NCBI GenBank assembly: GCA_013205435.1
Contig: JABMMX010000352.1
Span: 1 to 39,068 of the forward strand
Origin: Deltaproteobacteria bacterium
GTDB lineage: Bacteria > Myxococcota_A > Bradymonadia > REDH01
Length of the DNA: 39,068 nt
Direction: 5' to 3'
Shown: positions 31,614 to 39,068 of the stretch, piece by piece
Position numbering within the stretch: the first letter of the stretch is position 1
Layout of the letters: the number at the start of each line of letters is the position of its first letter
Made by a program: the position numbers and the translations under genes
The notes under the pieces: model-generated
Databases searched by the model: none
The model's input: only the letters and a program-made list of their open reading frames with translations
What the model was told of the DNA's origin: nothing

Positions 31614-33137
31614 ATGATGTCTGACGCCACGCCGAAGAAGCGCGCTACCCTGGCCGTAAAGCCCGCCCCTGCCACCCTAGCGCAGGCTCCAAAGGCAGCA
31701 AAGCCCGCCCCTGCTACCCGAGCGCCTGCTCCGAAGGCCGCAAAGCCTGCTCCGAAGGCGGCCACGAAGGCCGAGCCCAAGCCGAAGGCGGCTCCGAAGG
31801 CCGAGCCCAAGCCGGTGAAGACAGCGGCCGCGAAGCCGGCCACGAAGGCGGCCCCGAAGGCGGAAAAGCCTGCTCCGCAGGCGGCTCCGCAGGCGGAAAA
31901 GCCTGCTCCGAAGGCGGCTCCGGAGGCGGCAAAGCCTGCTCCGAAAGCGGCCGCGAAGGCCGAGCCAAAGCTGAAGGCGGCTCCGAAGGCCGAGCCCAAG
32001 CCGAAGGCGTCTCCGAAGGCCGAGCCCAAGCCAAAGGCGGCTCCGAAGGCTCCGGAGGCGGCAAAGCCTGCTCCGAAAGCGGCCGCGAAGGCCGAGCCCG
32101 CCGCGAAGCCGGAGGCCACCACCTCGCCTCCGACGAAGCTTCTGCTGGTGACCGGCGCGACAGGCTTTCTGGGACGCCATGTTGTGGCTGCTGCGAAAGG
32201 AGCAGGCTGGCGCGTGCGGGTGCTTGCTCGAGCTACCTCCAATCTCGGCCCGATCGCCGGTCTCTACGACGAGGTCCACACAGGCGATGTTACAGACGCG
32301 GCGTCACTCCGTGGATCGTGCGAGGGTGTGACGGCCGTTGTTCACTGCGCCTGTGCGGTTGCTTCGACCTTCGACGCAGGGCGTGCGGCCGACGCGGCCT
32401 TCATGGCTGTGAATGCGGAGGGCACGGCAAATCTGGCCGACGAGGTGCTGAAGGTTCCGGGGCTGCGCTTTGTGCAGGTCTCGAGCACGGCCGCGATGGG
32501 CGCGCCGCAGACGGCGGTGGTCGGGCCAGACAGCCCCTGCCAGCCCAAGACACCCTACCAGCGGTCGAAGCGGGCGGCAGAGCTGCTGCTGCTCGAGCGG
32601 GCGGAGCGGGGCCTCAATGTGGTGATCGTCCGCACCTGCGTCATTGCCGGTCCGGGCAAAGAGCGGAGCGAACTGCTCAAGATGTTCAAGCTGGTGAAGG
32701 CCGGCCTCTTTCCCTTCCTGGGCAACAATCTCGACATCCAGAAGCCGCTCATCGATGTGGATGATGTGGTGCAGGCGCTGCTGCTGGCGACCGAGCGTGG
32801 CACGGGTGGCGGCATCTATCTGGTGACCTCCGGCGGCCGCCACACGATGCGTGAGATTCTAGAGGTGGCGCAGTCGCTGACCGGCGGGCCGCGGACCCAT
32901 GTGGCCATTCCCGTCGCAGCGGCGCGACTTGCTGCGCGAGCCTTTACGCAGGCCAGCAAGTTCCTGCCTGACTGGAATGTGCCCATCACCGATGAGCGCA
33001 TCGACCTGTTTCTGGCAGACCGCCAGATCGACATTTCGCGCGCGGAGCGCGAACTCGGCTATGCGCCGAAACACCAGAGCGTCGAAGAGATGCTGGGTGC
33101 CACCTACCGATACTATCGGCAGCGAGGGATGATATGA
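31614..33137 (+). CDS. NAD-dependent epimerase/dehydratase with long Lys/Ala/Pro-rich N-terminal tail
   Basis: About 507 aa with the ATG at 31614; no start has a good ribosome binding site, and ATG 31593 or GTG 31545 would add 7 or 23 residues. Residues about 8-170 are almost only Lys, Ala, Pro and Glu in short repeats such as AKPAPKAA and AEPKPKAAPK. This is strongly basic, disordered and similar to histone H1-like bacterial tails. From residue 181 a complete extended SDR domain follows: GATGFLG (181-187), VSSTAAMG and the catalytic YQRSK (Tyr315, Lys319). The SDR part resembles NAD(P)-dependent sugar or sterol dehydrogenases. The tail could bind nucleic acid or polyanionic polysaccharide. 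It overlaps the next gene by ATGA. Confidence 0.78.
   Translation: MMSDATPKKRATLAVKPAPATLAQAPKAAKPAPATRAPAPKAAKPAPKAATKAEPKPKAAPKAEPKPVKTAAAKPATKAAPKAEKPAPQAAPQAEKPAPKAAPEAAKPAPKAAAKAEPKLKAAPKAEPKPKASPKAEPKPKAAPKAPEAAKPAPKAAAKAEPAAKPEATTSPPTKLLLVTGATGFLGRHVVAAAKGAGWRVRVLARATSNLGPIAGLYDEVHTGDVTDAASLRGSCEGVTAVVHCACAVASTFDAGRAADAAFMAVNAEGTANLADEVLKVPGLRFVQVSSTAAMGAPQTAVVGPDSPCQPKTPYQRSKRAAELLLLERAERGLNVVIVRTCVIAGPGKERSELLKMFKLVKAGLFPFLGNNLDIQKPLIDVDDVVQALLLATERGTGGGIYLVTSGGRHTMREILEVAQSLTGGPRTHVAIPVAAARLAARAFTQASKFLPDWNVPITDERIDLFLADRQIDISRAERELGYAPKHQSVEEMLGATYRYYRQRGMI
31680..32120 (+). repeat. Low-complexity imperfect repeat array encoding the Lys/Ala/Pro tail
   Basis: Short units such as GGCTCCGAAGGC and GCAAAGCCTGCTCCGAA recur many times, usually in multiples of three bases, so the frame is kept. 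They are interleaved imperfect copies rather than a clean tandem array and carry no palindromic unit or unique spacers. Length variation between strains would be expected. Confidence 0.75.
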
Positions 33138-33955
33138 GCCAGACGAAGCATGATGGCGCTGCGCGCCAGCGCGAAACGGAGCCGCTTGGCATCACCTACG
33201 ACCGGCTCCGGCTTGACGCGCTGCTGACGCGGCTCGTACGCGAGCGGGGGATCAAGACGGCGCTGGAGCTTCCCGCCGACGGGGCGAAGGCGATGCCGAG
33301 CATTTACAGTCTGGCGCTTGCGCGGGCAGGGGTCCATGTGACGCTCTATCGCCCGGAGGAGCAGGGACTTGAGGTTTGGCTCCGGCTTGGGCTGATCGAC
33401 AAGGTAACGGCCGTCTACGAAGGGACGCCGGCTGCAACGGGGTTGCCCGATCGGTCGTTTGACCTGGTCTGGAACTTCGTCTCGGTGGGTTTCCGCCCCG
33501 ACTTTGGCGACATCATTGGTGAGATGGCCCGGCTGTCGAACCGGCATGTGCTGACGGTGCACTGCAACGGTTTCAACTGGGGCTATCCGTGGCACAAGCT
33601 GTTGCACGCCGCCTTCCGGCTGCCCTGGACGCATGGTGAGACAGCCTACTTCTTCCCGAACCGGGTCCGTGACGTCTACCGCGGGCGCGGCCTGAACCCT
33701 GCAGAGTTCGGCCACCTCGACATGCCGTGGTGGCCCGATCCGCCGGGCTTCCGCGATGTGCGTCTGCACCTGTCGGGTGGAGACCGGGTCGAGGATCTGG
33801 AATGGACGGCGCCCATCGAGGCCATCTACGCCGGCGGCGAGGTACCCAAGCTGGTGCAGCGGCTGGCGAAGATTGAAGAGAGCGAGATCCCGACGCCTGT
33901 GCGAACGATCTTCAGCCATCTCTTCTACCAGCTCGGTGAGAGGACCAGCGCGTGA
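33134..33955 (+). CDS. SAM-methyltransferase-like protein with divergent motif I
   Basis: This is a 273-aa protein whose ATG lies in the ATGA overlap with the epimerase gene. The arrangement is that of a class I methyltransferase: strand TALELPADGAKA (residues 42-53), a next strand HVTLYRP, then LPDRSFDLVWNFVSVGFRPD, which resembles motif IV. However, the GxGxG loop is replaced by PADGAK, so SAM binding is uncertain. The C-terminal region includes TAYFFPNRVRDVYRGRG. It may be an active divergent methyltransferase or a degenerate partner. It is coupled to the downstream large membrane protein (GTGA overlap). Confidence 0.65.
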   Translation: MSQTKHDGAARQRETEPLGITYDRLRLDALLTRLVRERGIKTALELPADGAKAMPSIYSLALARAGVHVTLYRPEEQGLEVWLRLGLIDKVTAVYEGTPAATGLPDRSFDLVWNFVSVGFRPDFGDIIGEMARLSNRHVLTVHCNGFNWGYPWHKLLHAAFRLPWTHGETAYFFPNRVRDVYRGRGLNPAEFGHLDMPWWPDPPGFRDVRLHLSGGDRVEDLEWTAPIEAIYAGGEVPKLVQRLAKIEESEIPTPVRTIFSHLFYQLGERTSA

Positions 33956-35838
33956 AGGTTGTCGTCGAGAGGTCGGGGGCAGCCCGGGCGGACGACGAGG
34001 CTGACGAAGAGGTTGCGCCGCGGGAGAATCCGTTTGAGCCGCACGCGGTCTGGTACTGGCCGGTGGCGCTGCTGCTCTGCCTGCTCGCGCTGGCTGTGAT
34101 CTGGGTGCCGGCCTTTGTGCCGGGCCAAGACACGCCGGTGCATGCCTTCTTCGCGCGGGCGTTGCGTGAGCGGGGCCTCTTTGAGGGGCTGCTGGAGGGC
34201 CGGTTCGCGCCGACCTCGCAGCTGTCGGTCTATCTGAGTGTTCCGTTCGCTTCGCTGGAGCCGGCGCTGGTGGGCAAGCTGACGCGGACGCTGGCGGGCG
34301 GCCTGCTGCTGGCCGCGATGCTGCTATGCGGTCGTGAGACGGGCGAGCGTCGGCCCATCGGGTTTCTGCTGGCGCCGGCGCTGACCTGCGCCTTTCCGCA
34401 GGCGATGGGGTTCGACAATTTCGCGCTTGGCATGGCGCTCGGCGTGTTGGCGATTGCGGCGACGCTACGCGCATTGTCGGGGCGCAAGATTTGGTATCTT
34501 CTTGGTTTGATGGTCGCGGGCATGCTGCTGGCGTTCGCCCATGCGGTGGCCTTCGGGTTGACCGCGGTGGTGGCAGGGATGCTGGCGCTGCTGCTGGCCA
34601 CCGACAGGATGAGCACCCGCGTCGCACGGGTTGGCCTGACGATGATCGGCTTTCTGCCGGGCGGGCTCTATGCGATCTGGGCGACGCTGGTCGTGACAGC
34701 GACGCAGACGACAAACGGCGTGTCAGAGGGGCTCGGCGTGCAGCGGCTTCCGCTGCTGGAGCAGTTCACAAACCTGTGGGATGTATCGTTCGGTGGGTTC
34801 TCATCGTTCGGACTGCTGCCGGTCGCGGTGGCCTTCACGGCCTTCTTGCTGCACCTGCGCGGGCGTTCGGAGGGTGGGCGTCGCACGCGGCTGTTTGTGG
34901 GCGTAGCGACCGTGGCACTGCTCGGACTCTACTTCGCGGTTCCGTTTCACATCCCCGGCTGGGCCTATGCGCAGCCGCGTGTGCTGGCGGCGCTCTTCAC
35001 GCTGCTGCTGCCCTTCGCGGCATGGGGCGGGAAGTGGCGGTTCTTTCTGCCGGCCTACAGCGGGCTGATCGCGGTCTTCCTCGGCGCGAGTATCGTCGGG
35101 GCAACAGCGATGGGCGAAGAGGTGCGGGCTGAGACAATGCGGCTCGGTCGCACTGGGCCGGGCTTGGTCATGCCTGCTGTGGTTTCGGCCGGTCGCGCAT
35201 CGAAGAACCCCTATGTCTCCCCGCTGCAGAACGCAGCATACTACGCCCTGTGGGATGGCGGCGCGCTGCCGGAACTGTGGGTTAGCAACCCTGCGATTCA
35301 TGCTGTGTATGGCGTCGCGGGGGTGCAGATGCCGTCCGCTCCACCGGCCTACTTCGCGCGGTCGCTGGCCTGCGACGGTCCAAAGGCCTGCGAGGCTGCG
35401 CGGAGGCGTTTTGTGGACCGCGTCGCAACGCAGGGCGTGCGATTCGGGAGGACGCTGCTGGTGGGCGCGGATGAGGCCATGCTGGCGCAGTTCGCTGCGC
35501 GGGGATTCGGGCCGGTCGCGCCTGCGCAGTTCACCTCTCATCCCGCTTCGGCGCGGGTGCGATTCCGGATTCCCGCTGAGGCTGCGACACGACCAGTTTC
35601 GGTCAGGCTGGGCTACACGGGATCAATCGGCTGGTTCGCCGGCATGACGCGCCCGCCTAGCCTGGTTCCCGCCGACGGGATGGCCGAAGTTCGGTTCGAC
35701 GGACTACCGGCAGGTGTCACGCAGCTGATGGTGACGCTCGAGGCCTCGAAGGAGGCTGCATCGCGCTCGCTCTACCAGGTGGAGTGGGAACAGGGTGCTG
35801 GCCGAGAGCAGGTGGTGACGCTCGGAGTGGCGCCCTAG
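33952..35838 (+). CDS. Large multi-pass membrane protein, probable GT-C-like envelope protein
   Basis: This is a 628-aa protein starting with GTG in a GTGA overlap. After a short acidic N-terminus (DDEADEEVAPRE) come roughly ten transmembrane segments from WPVALLLCLLALAVIWVP to about residue 385, followed by a soluble C-terminal domain of about 240 residues. The first loop has VPGQDTPVHAFFARALRE, reminiscent of the acidic loop of GT-C glycosyltransferases, but I cannot name a family. The C-terminal domain has strand-like segments (RVRFRIPAEA, SVRLGYTGSIGWF). The stop sits in a shared CTAG with the convergent neighbour. A role in envelope glycan synthesis is inferred from context. Confidence 0.7.
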   Translation: MKVVVERSGAARADDEADEEVAPRENPFEPHAVWYWPVALLLCLLALAVIWVPAFVPGQDTPVHAFFARALRERGLFEGLLEGRFAPTSQLSVYLSVPFASLEPALVGKLTRTLAGGLLLAAMLLCGRETGERRPIGFLLAPALTCAFPQAMGFDNFALGMALGVLAIAATLRALSGRKIWYLLGLMVAGMLLAFAHAVAFGLTAVVAGMLALLLATDRMSTRVARVGLTMIGFLPGGLYAIWATLVVTATQTTNGVSEGLGVQRLPLLEQFTNLWDVSFGGFSSFGLLPVAVAFTAFLLHLRGRSEGGRRTRLFVGVATVALLGLYFAVPFHIPGWAYAQPRVLAALFTLLLPFAAWGGKWRFFLPAYSGLIAVFLGASIVGATAMGEEVRAETMRLGRTGPGLVMPAVVSAGRASKNPYVSPLQNAAYYALWDGGALPELWVSNPAIHAVYGVAGVQMPSAPPAYFARSLACDGPKACEAARRRFVDRVATQGVRFGRTLLVGADEAMLAQFAARGFGPVAPAQFTSHPASARVRFRIPAEAATRPVSVRLGYTGSIGWFAGMTRPPSLVPADGMAEVRFDGLPAGVTQLMVTLEASKEAASRSLYQVEWEQGAGREQVVTLGVAP

Positions 35839-37682
35839 TCGAGGGCGAGATTGAGGCGGCGACCGAGTTCGCGCACGGCGGGATGGTCGGGGGCGCGCTG
35901 GCGGAGCTGGCTCCAGTAGGCGTCTCGCTGCTCCATCGCGGCGGGGCCGAGCGAGCCGTAGAAGAGGACGAGGAGGCTGTTGCTCTGTACGCCATCGGGC
36001 GACGCACCATGCATGCGCACGAGCTCGTCTTCGAGCAGCGCAAGCCTGCTGCGCTCTCCTGCGGCTGCTCGCAGCGCAGCACCAAGCGAAGCAACGGGGT
36101 CGGATGGTCGGATAAATCGGAGCGCCTTCGCTTCGAGGGCCGGGTAGCGGCCGCGGCGCGCGTAGATTGTGGCCGGTTCTGACCAGAAGAGGGGGATGAA
36201 GTCGGGGTCACGGTCGAGGAAGCCGAAGGCGGGGCTCACGCCGGGGTTGGCCGCGAGGATCCAGTCGCTCGGAAGCCGTTGCTCGAGGTCGCGGAAGGCA
36301 GCCGGGTCGTCTTCCGCTGTGATGCATTCGAGGAAGAATTTGGCGTCGAAGACCATGTCGTTGCGGCCATCAACGAGCGTCTGGAATCCTGGGGCGCCCG
36401 CCCAGATGAGGTAGCCGCCGAAGTGAAAGGCGTTGTGGACGCGGGGACCGAGTTGATGCTTGTGTGCGAAGGCGATGGCGGCTGCGGGCATCTGCGGTGA
36501 TTCACCCACCCCGAGTTGGTGGGGCGAGGCGAGGTGAATGATTGCGGCACCCATGACCGTCGCGGAGGCAAGCGCCGAGGCAGGTCGCAACGCCGGCATA
36601 TGAAGCGGGCGACGCTCGGCGAACCAGACAAGAAGCAGCAGCGCCGAGGCCGCAAGATAGGGGAGCCAGCGGACAGACCCGGGCGCCTGCGCGAGGAAGA
36701 GCAGCAGGACCGCGGCGGGCCAAGCGATGCCCGAGAAGGAAGCATCTCCCCGCACCAACCTGCGCAGCGCTGCCGCCGCAGCTACAAGCGCCGCCACCAC
36801 GAGGAGGACGAGCGCCGGGAAGTGCAGCCAGGCATCGTGCAGCGAGATGGGCTGAAACTCGGAGACGTGCTGCCGGTAGATTTCGGTGTTCATGACACCG
36901 AAGGTGGAGGTGAGGAGCGCCATGCCCGCAGGGTGCAGCAGGGCTGCGACGAGGGGCGCGAGGATAAGGAGCGCTGCGGCAATGAGCCCGCGCCGGTCGG
37001 GAGCTGGGCCGAAGATCAGCTGCGCTATGCTCCACCTCGATAGGAGGCGTGCAGTCGCGAGATAGAGGAACAGCCCGACCAGGAGCGGAGCAATCGCGAG
37101 TCCGCCGCGGTGGAGCTGGAGCCAGGTGACGACGAGCATCGCGACGGCGCCGAACCAGATGGCGATTTCACGGCTGGGGGCGCGGCGCTGCGCGGCTGCT
37201 CGTGCCTGCTCGATGAGCACCAGCGCGAGCGGAAAGAGCGCGAGGGTGAAGAGGCGAGGCCGCGGTGTGGCGCTCATGGAGACGGCAGCAAGATAGGCCG
37301 CAGCGAGCAGTACCGGCACAACGGCACTGCGGCGCGGGGCGAGCGACTGGAGCGCGGCCGGCAACGGGAGGAAGAAGAGCGCGACGAGGATGGCAACGCC
37401 TGCGTAGCTGGCGACCGCGAAGGCCCCCCAGAGGAGGAGGTCACCGCCGAGGTCCTTTACGCGCCAAGGCTGCCCGAAGTGGGAGAAAGAGAAGGTGTCG
37501 GTGGGGAGCGTGTAGCCCGTCGCCGCGGAGAGCCTCCCCGATGCGAGATGCCAGAAGGCATCGGGGTCGCCTGTGATGCGCCAGGTAGTGACGAGCCCGA
37601 GGAGGAGACCGACCGCGAGCAGCGCCCAGGCGCCTCTGGAAGAGGCGGGCCGATGATCGGGCTGGGGCGCGTTTCCTTCCAT
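35835..37682 (-). CDS. Multi-pass membrane protein, GT-C-like
   Basis: This is a 615-aa protein. After the first helix is TGDPDAFWHLASGRLSAATG (residues about 38-56), then LPTDTFSFSHFGQPWRVKDLGGDLLLW. This DPD-x-x-WH-x-x-x-G and DTFSFS/W pattern is common in bacterial GT-C-like membrane proteins. About ten hydrophobic helices reach to roughly residue 400, then a soluble C-terminal part has a tryptophan/tyrosine-rich section (NAFHFGGYLIWAG). The function is probably sugar transfer in the envelope, but no substrate can be named. It is divergent from the methyltransferase gene at 37819 and convergent with the membrane protein at 33952-35838. Confidence 0.72.
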   Translation of the reverse strand: MEGNAPQPDHRPASSRGAWALLAVGLLLGLVTTWRITGDPDAFWHLASGRLSAATGYTLPTDTFSFSHFGQPWRVKDLGGDLLLWGAFAVASYAGVAILVALFFLPLPAALQSLAPRRSAVVPVLLAAAYLAAVSMSATPRPRLFTLALFPLALVLIEQARAAAQRRAPSREIAIWFGAVAMLVVTWLQLHRGGLAIAPLLVGLFLYLATARLLSRWSIAQLIFGPAPDRRGLIAAALLILAPLVAALLHPAGMALLTSTFGVMNTEIYRQHVSEFQPISLHDAWLHFPALVLLVVAALVAAAAALRRLVRGDASFSGIAWPAAVLLLFLAQAPGSVRWLPYLAASALLLLVWFAERRPLHMPALRPASALASATVMGAAIIHLASPHQLGVGESPQMPAAAIAFAHKHQLGPRVHNAFHFGGYLIWAGAPGFQTLVDGRNDMVFDAKFFLECITAEDDPAAFRDLEQRLPSDWILAANPGVSPAFGFLDRDPDFIPLFWSEPATIYARRGRYPALEAKALRFIRPSDPVASLGAALRAAAGERSRLALLEDELVRMHGASPDGVQSNSLLVLFYGSLGPAAMEQRDAYWSQLRQRAPDHPAVRELGRRLNLALD

Positions 37683-37818
37683 GTTTCCTGCGTCAGAGAG
37701 ACAGGAGGTTGCTACCGAGTGGCAGCGGTGTTTCGCAAGCCCAATGCCGCGGCGTGGGTGGAGTTTGGCCGCTGCCCCTGCTAGCCGAGCCAGGAGAAGT
37801 TGTCGTCCGGAGGCACCG

Positions 37819-38583
37819 TTGCAACGCGAACAATTTGAGCTGCACGCTTCGTTGGAGTCGCGCCACTGGTGGTTTGTGGGTCGTCAGCGCGTACTGCGGG
37901 CCATCGTGGAGCGGCTCGGCGCTCCCGTCGCCGGCGCCGAGATGTTCGAATTCGGCTGCGGCACGGGCGGTACGCTAGCTGCAATCGGTGGCGGCTACCG
38001 GTGTGCGGGAGTGGACCCAGACGAAGCGGGGATTGCTGCCGCGCAGCAGCGCTTTCCGCAGCACAGTTTTGCGGTCTGGCAGCCCGGCGAGCCTCTTCCT
38101 GAAGCACTCGGCCGGGCAGAGGTGGTGCTGATGCTCGATGTGTTGGAGCACATTGAGCGGTCGAGAGAGGCGCTGAGCGCGGTCATCACCGCGATGAAGC
38201 CGGGCGCCCATCTACTGATCACGGTGCCTGCCGACATGAGCATCTGGAGCGGGCACGATGAGCACTTTGGACACTATCGCCGGTATGACGCGGAGATGCT
38301 TCGCTGGGAGTGGAGCGACCGGCCTGTGGAGGTGCGCCTGCTGAGCCACTTCAATGCGCTGCTGCATCCCGTTGTGTCTGCGATACGACGGTTGAATCGG
38401 CTGCGCGGGAGGTCGTCCGGCGCCGCAGGCACCGATCTCTCGATGCCTCCCGAGGCTGCGAATGGCCTGCTCACGCGGCTCTTCGCGGGGGAGCGCCGTG
38501 CGCTGGTCGCGGCCATCGACACGGGTGAGCCCGCCTACGCGCGGGGCGTAAGCCTCGTGGCTTTGCTGCGGAAGCAGCCTTGA
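37819..38583 (+). CDS. Class I SAM-dependent methyltransferase
   Basis: I choose the TTG at 37819: it has CCGGAGG six bases upstream, whereas the longer open frame to 37681 is Arg/Pro-rich and lacks a site. This gives 254 aa, beginning MQREQFELHASLESRHWWF. Motif I is EFGCGTGGTLAAI (residues 44-56), then VDPDEAG, motif II/III-like VVLMLDVLEHIERSREAL and GAHLLITVPAD. The HWWF-x-GR beginning and the H-x-x-HFGHYRRY segment are shared by methyltransferases in polysaccharide and lipid-sugar clusters. Its stop overlaps the following glycosyltransferase start as TTGA. Confidence 0.88.
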   Translation: MQREQFELHASLESRHWWFVGRQRVLRAIVERLGAPVAGAEMFEFGCGTGGTLAAIGGGYRCAGVDPDEAGIAAAQQRFPQHSFAVWQPGEPLPEALGRAEVVLMLDVLEHIERSREALSAVITAMKPGAHLLITVPADMSIWSGHDEHFGHYRRYDAEMLRWEWSDRPVEVRLLSHFNALLHPVVSAIRRLNRLRGRSSGAAGTDLSMPPEAANGLLTRLFAGERRALVAAIDTGEPAYARGVSLVALLRKQP

Positions 38584-39068
38584 AGCCGGCGCTGCTTGAG
38601 GCGTTGACGCTCGTTGTGCCCTGCTACAACGAGGCGAAGCGATTCGACGCAGCCCGGTTTTCGGAGGCGCTCTCTCGGTTTTCCGGGTTGCAGCTGCTGC
38701 TGGTCAACGACGGGAGCAGCGACGCGACAGGGTCGGTGATCGAGTCCTTCGCGGCCAGCTCTGCCGGGCGGGTGCGGACGCTATCGCTGGCCCAGAATCG
38801 GGGGAAGGCGGAGGCGGTTCGCCGTGGTCTGCAGGCTGCTATGGACGATGGGGCGTCCTGGGTTGGATTCTGGGACGCCGACCTCGCGACGCCGCTCGAC
38901 GCGCTGGCGGAATTTTCGGCTGCAGCCTCGCGGCACGACGGGGCGCGAGCGTTGATTGGGTCGCGTGTGCGGCTGCTGGGCCGAGAGATCGACCGGAACC
39001 CAGTGCGCCATCTGCTCGGGCGGTTCTTCGCAACGGCGGCCTCGGTAACGCTCGACCTGCCCGTCTAC
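38580..39068 (+). CDS. Family 2 glycosyltransferase, 3' partial
   Basis: An open frame without a stop runs to the window edge from the TTG at 38580, which overlaps the methyltransferase stop (TTGA), giving 163 visible residues. It shows the GT-A/GT2 pattern: strand LTLVVPCYNEAKRF (9-22), LLLVNDGSSDATG (39-51), NRGKAEAVRRGL (73-84) and the metal-binding DAD motif in FWDADLATP (97-105). This resembles dolichyl-phosphate glucose/mannose synthase-type enzymes that make polyprenyl-phosphate sugars, the donors used by GT-C enzymes such as those nearby. The C-terminal end is cut off. Confidence 0.87.
   Translation, partial: MKPALLEALTLVVPCYNEAKRFDAARFSEALSRFSGLQLLLVNDGSSDATGSVIESFAASSAGRVRTLSLAQNRGKAEAVRRGLQAAMDDGASWVGFWDADLATPLDALAEFSAAASRHDGARALIGSRVRLLGREIDRNPVRHLLGRFFATAASVTLDLPVY

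Noticed and set aside
31680-32120. Possible CRISPR or tandem repeat locus
   Set aside because: Units are imperfect, in frame and lack regular unique spacers; they encode a low-complexity protein tail.
31388-32279. Gly/Ala/Phe-rich and Arg/Leu-rich repetitive minus-strand frames
   Set aside because: They arise from reading the Lys/Ala/Pro repeat in antisense; the plus-strand frame continues into an intact SDR domain and is the real one.
33113-34714. 533-aa minus-strand open frame
   Set aside because: It covers the methyltransferase-like and membrane protein genes in antisense, is Pro/Arg/Ser-rich, has no ribosome binding site and no recognisable motif.

Overview
This is a high-GC bacterial chromosome segment. 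The gene order pilB-pilT-pilC-pilS-pilR-pilA, followed by a pilH/pilI-like ABC transporter, is the arrangement known from Myxococcus. Together with Asp/Thr-rich and MopE-like cysteine lipoprotein sequence, it points to a Myxococcota / Bradymonadota-type (former deltaproteobacterial) organism. This assignment is inferred from gene content and synteny; no rRNA is present.

Region 1 (1-8.8 kb) looks like a RiPP (ribosomally made, modified peptide) locus. On the minus strand are an Mrp-type ATPase, an ABC-2 exporter (ATPase and permease), a 66-aa candidate precursor, a lipoprotein, a radical SAM/SPASM enzyme, a lasso-type B2 transglutaminase-fold protease and a PqqD-type recognition protein. Converging on them from the left edge are a nucleotidyltransferase-family protein and an HPr-kinase-like protein, both of which occur in some lasso-peptide clusters. 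The candidate precursor has the lasso-leader pattern YxxPxL...T, but the predicted core has no Asp, Glu or Cys and no lasso cyclase is seen. I therefore read it as a lasso-like leader/protease module used with a radical SAM enzyme. A strong intrinsic terminator lies directly after the precursor.

Region 2 (8.8-11.5 kb) is housekeeping: an SCP2-type thiolase and glutamate 5-kinase (ProB).

Region 3 (11.5-21.9 kb) holds a plus-strand DUF2723 membrane protein, then a tightly overlapping eight-gene minus-strand operon: TPR protein, sugar epimerase, DegT aminotransferase, ABC ATPase, ABC permease, small membrane protein, DUF2723 protein, DegT aminotransferase. It sits where pilG-pilH-pilI lie in Myxococcus and has sugar-modification genes inside it.

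Region 4 (21.9-31.5 kb) is the type IV pilus locus: pilB, pilT, pilC, pilS, pilR, a pilin-like gene and two tandem paralogous major pilins. The first major pilin has a near-consensus sigma-54 promoter with an upstream dyad at enhancer distance. This fits control by the adjacent PilS/PilR pair.

Region 5 (31.6 kb to the end) carries envelope or glycan genes: an NAD-dependent epimerase/dehydratase with a long Lys/Ala/Pro tail, a divergent methyltransferase-like protein, two large multi-pass membrane proteins, a SAM methyltransferase and the start of a family-2 glycosyltransferase cut by the right edge. No tRNA, rRNA, insertion sequence or CRISPR array was recognised.
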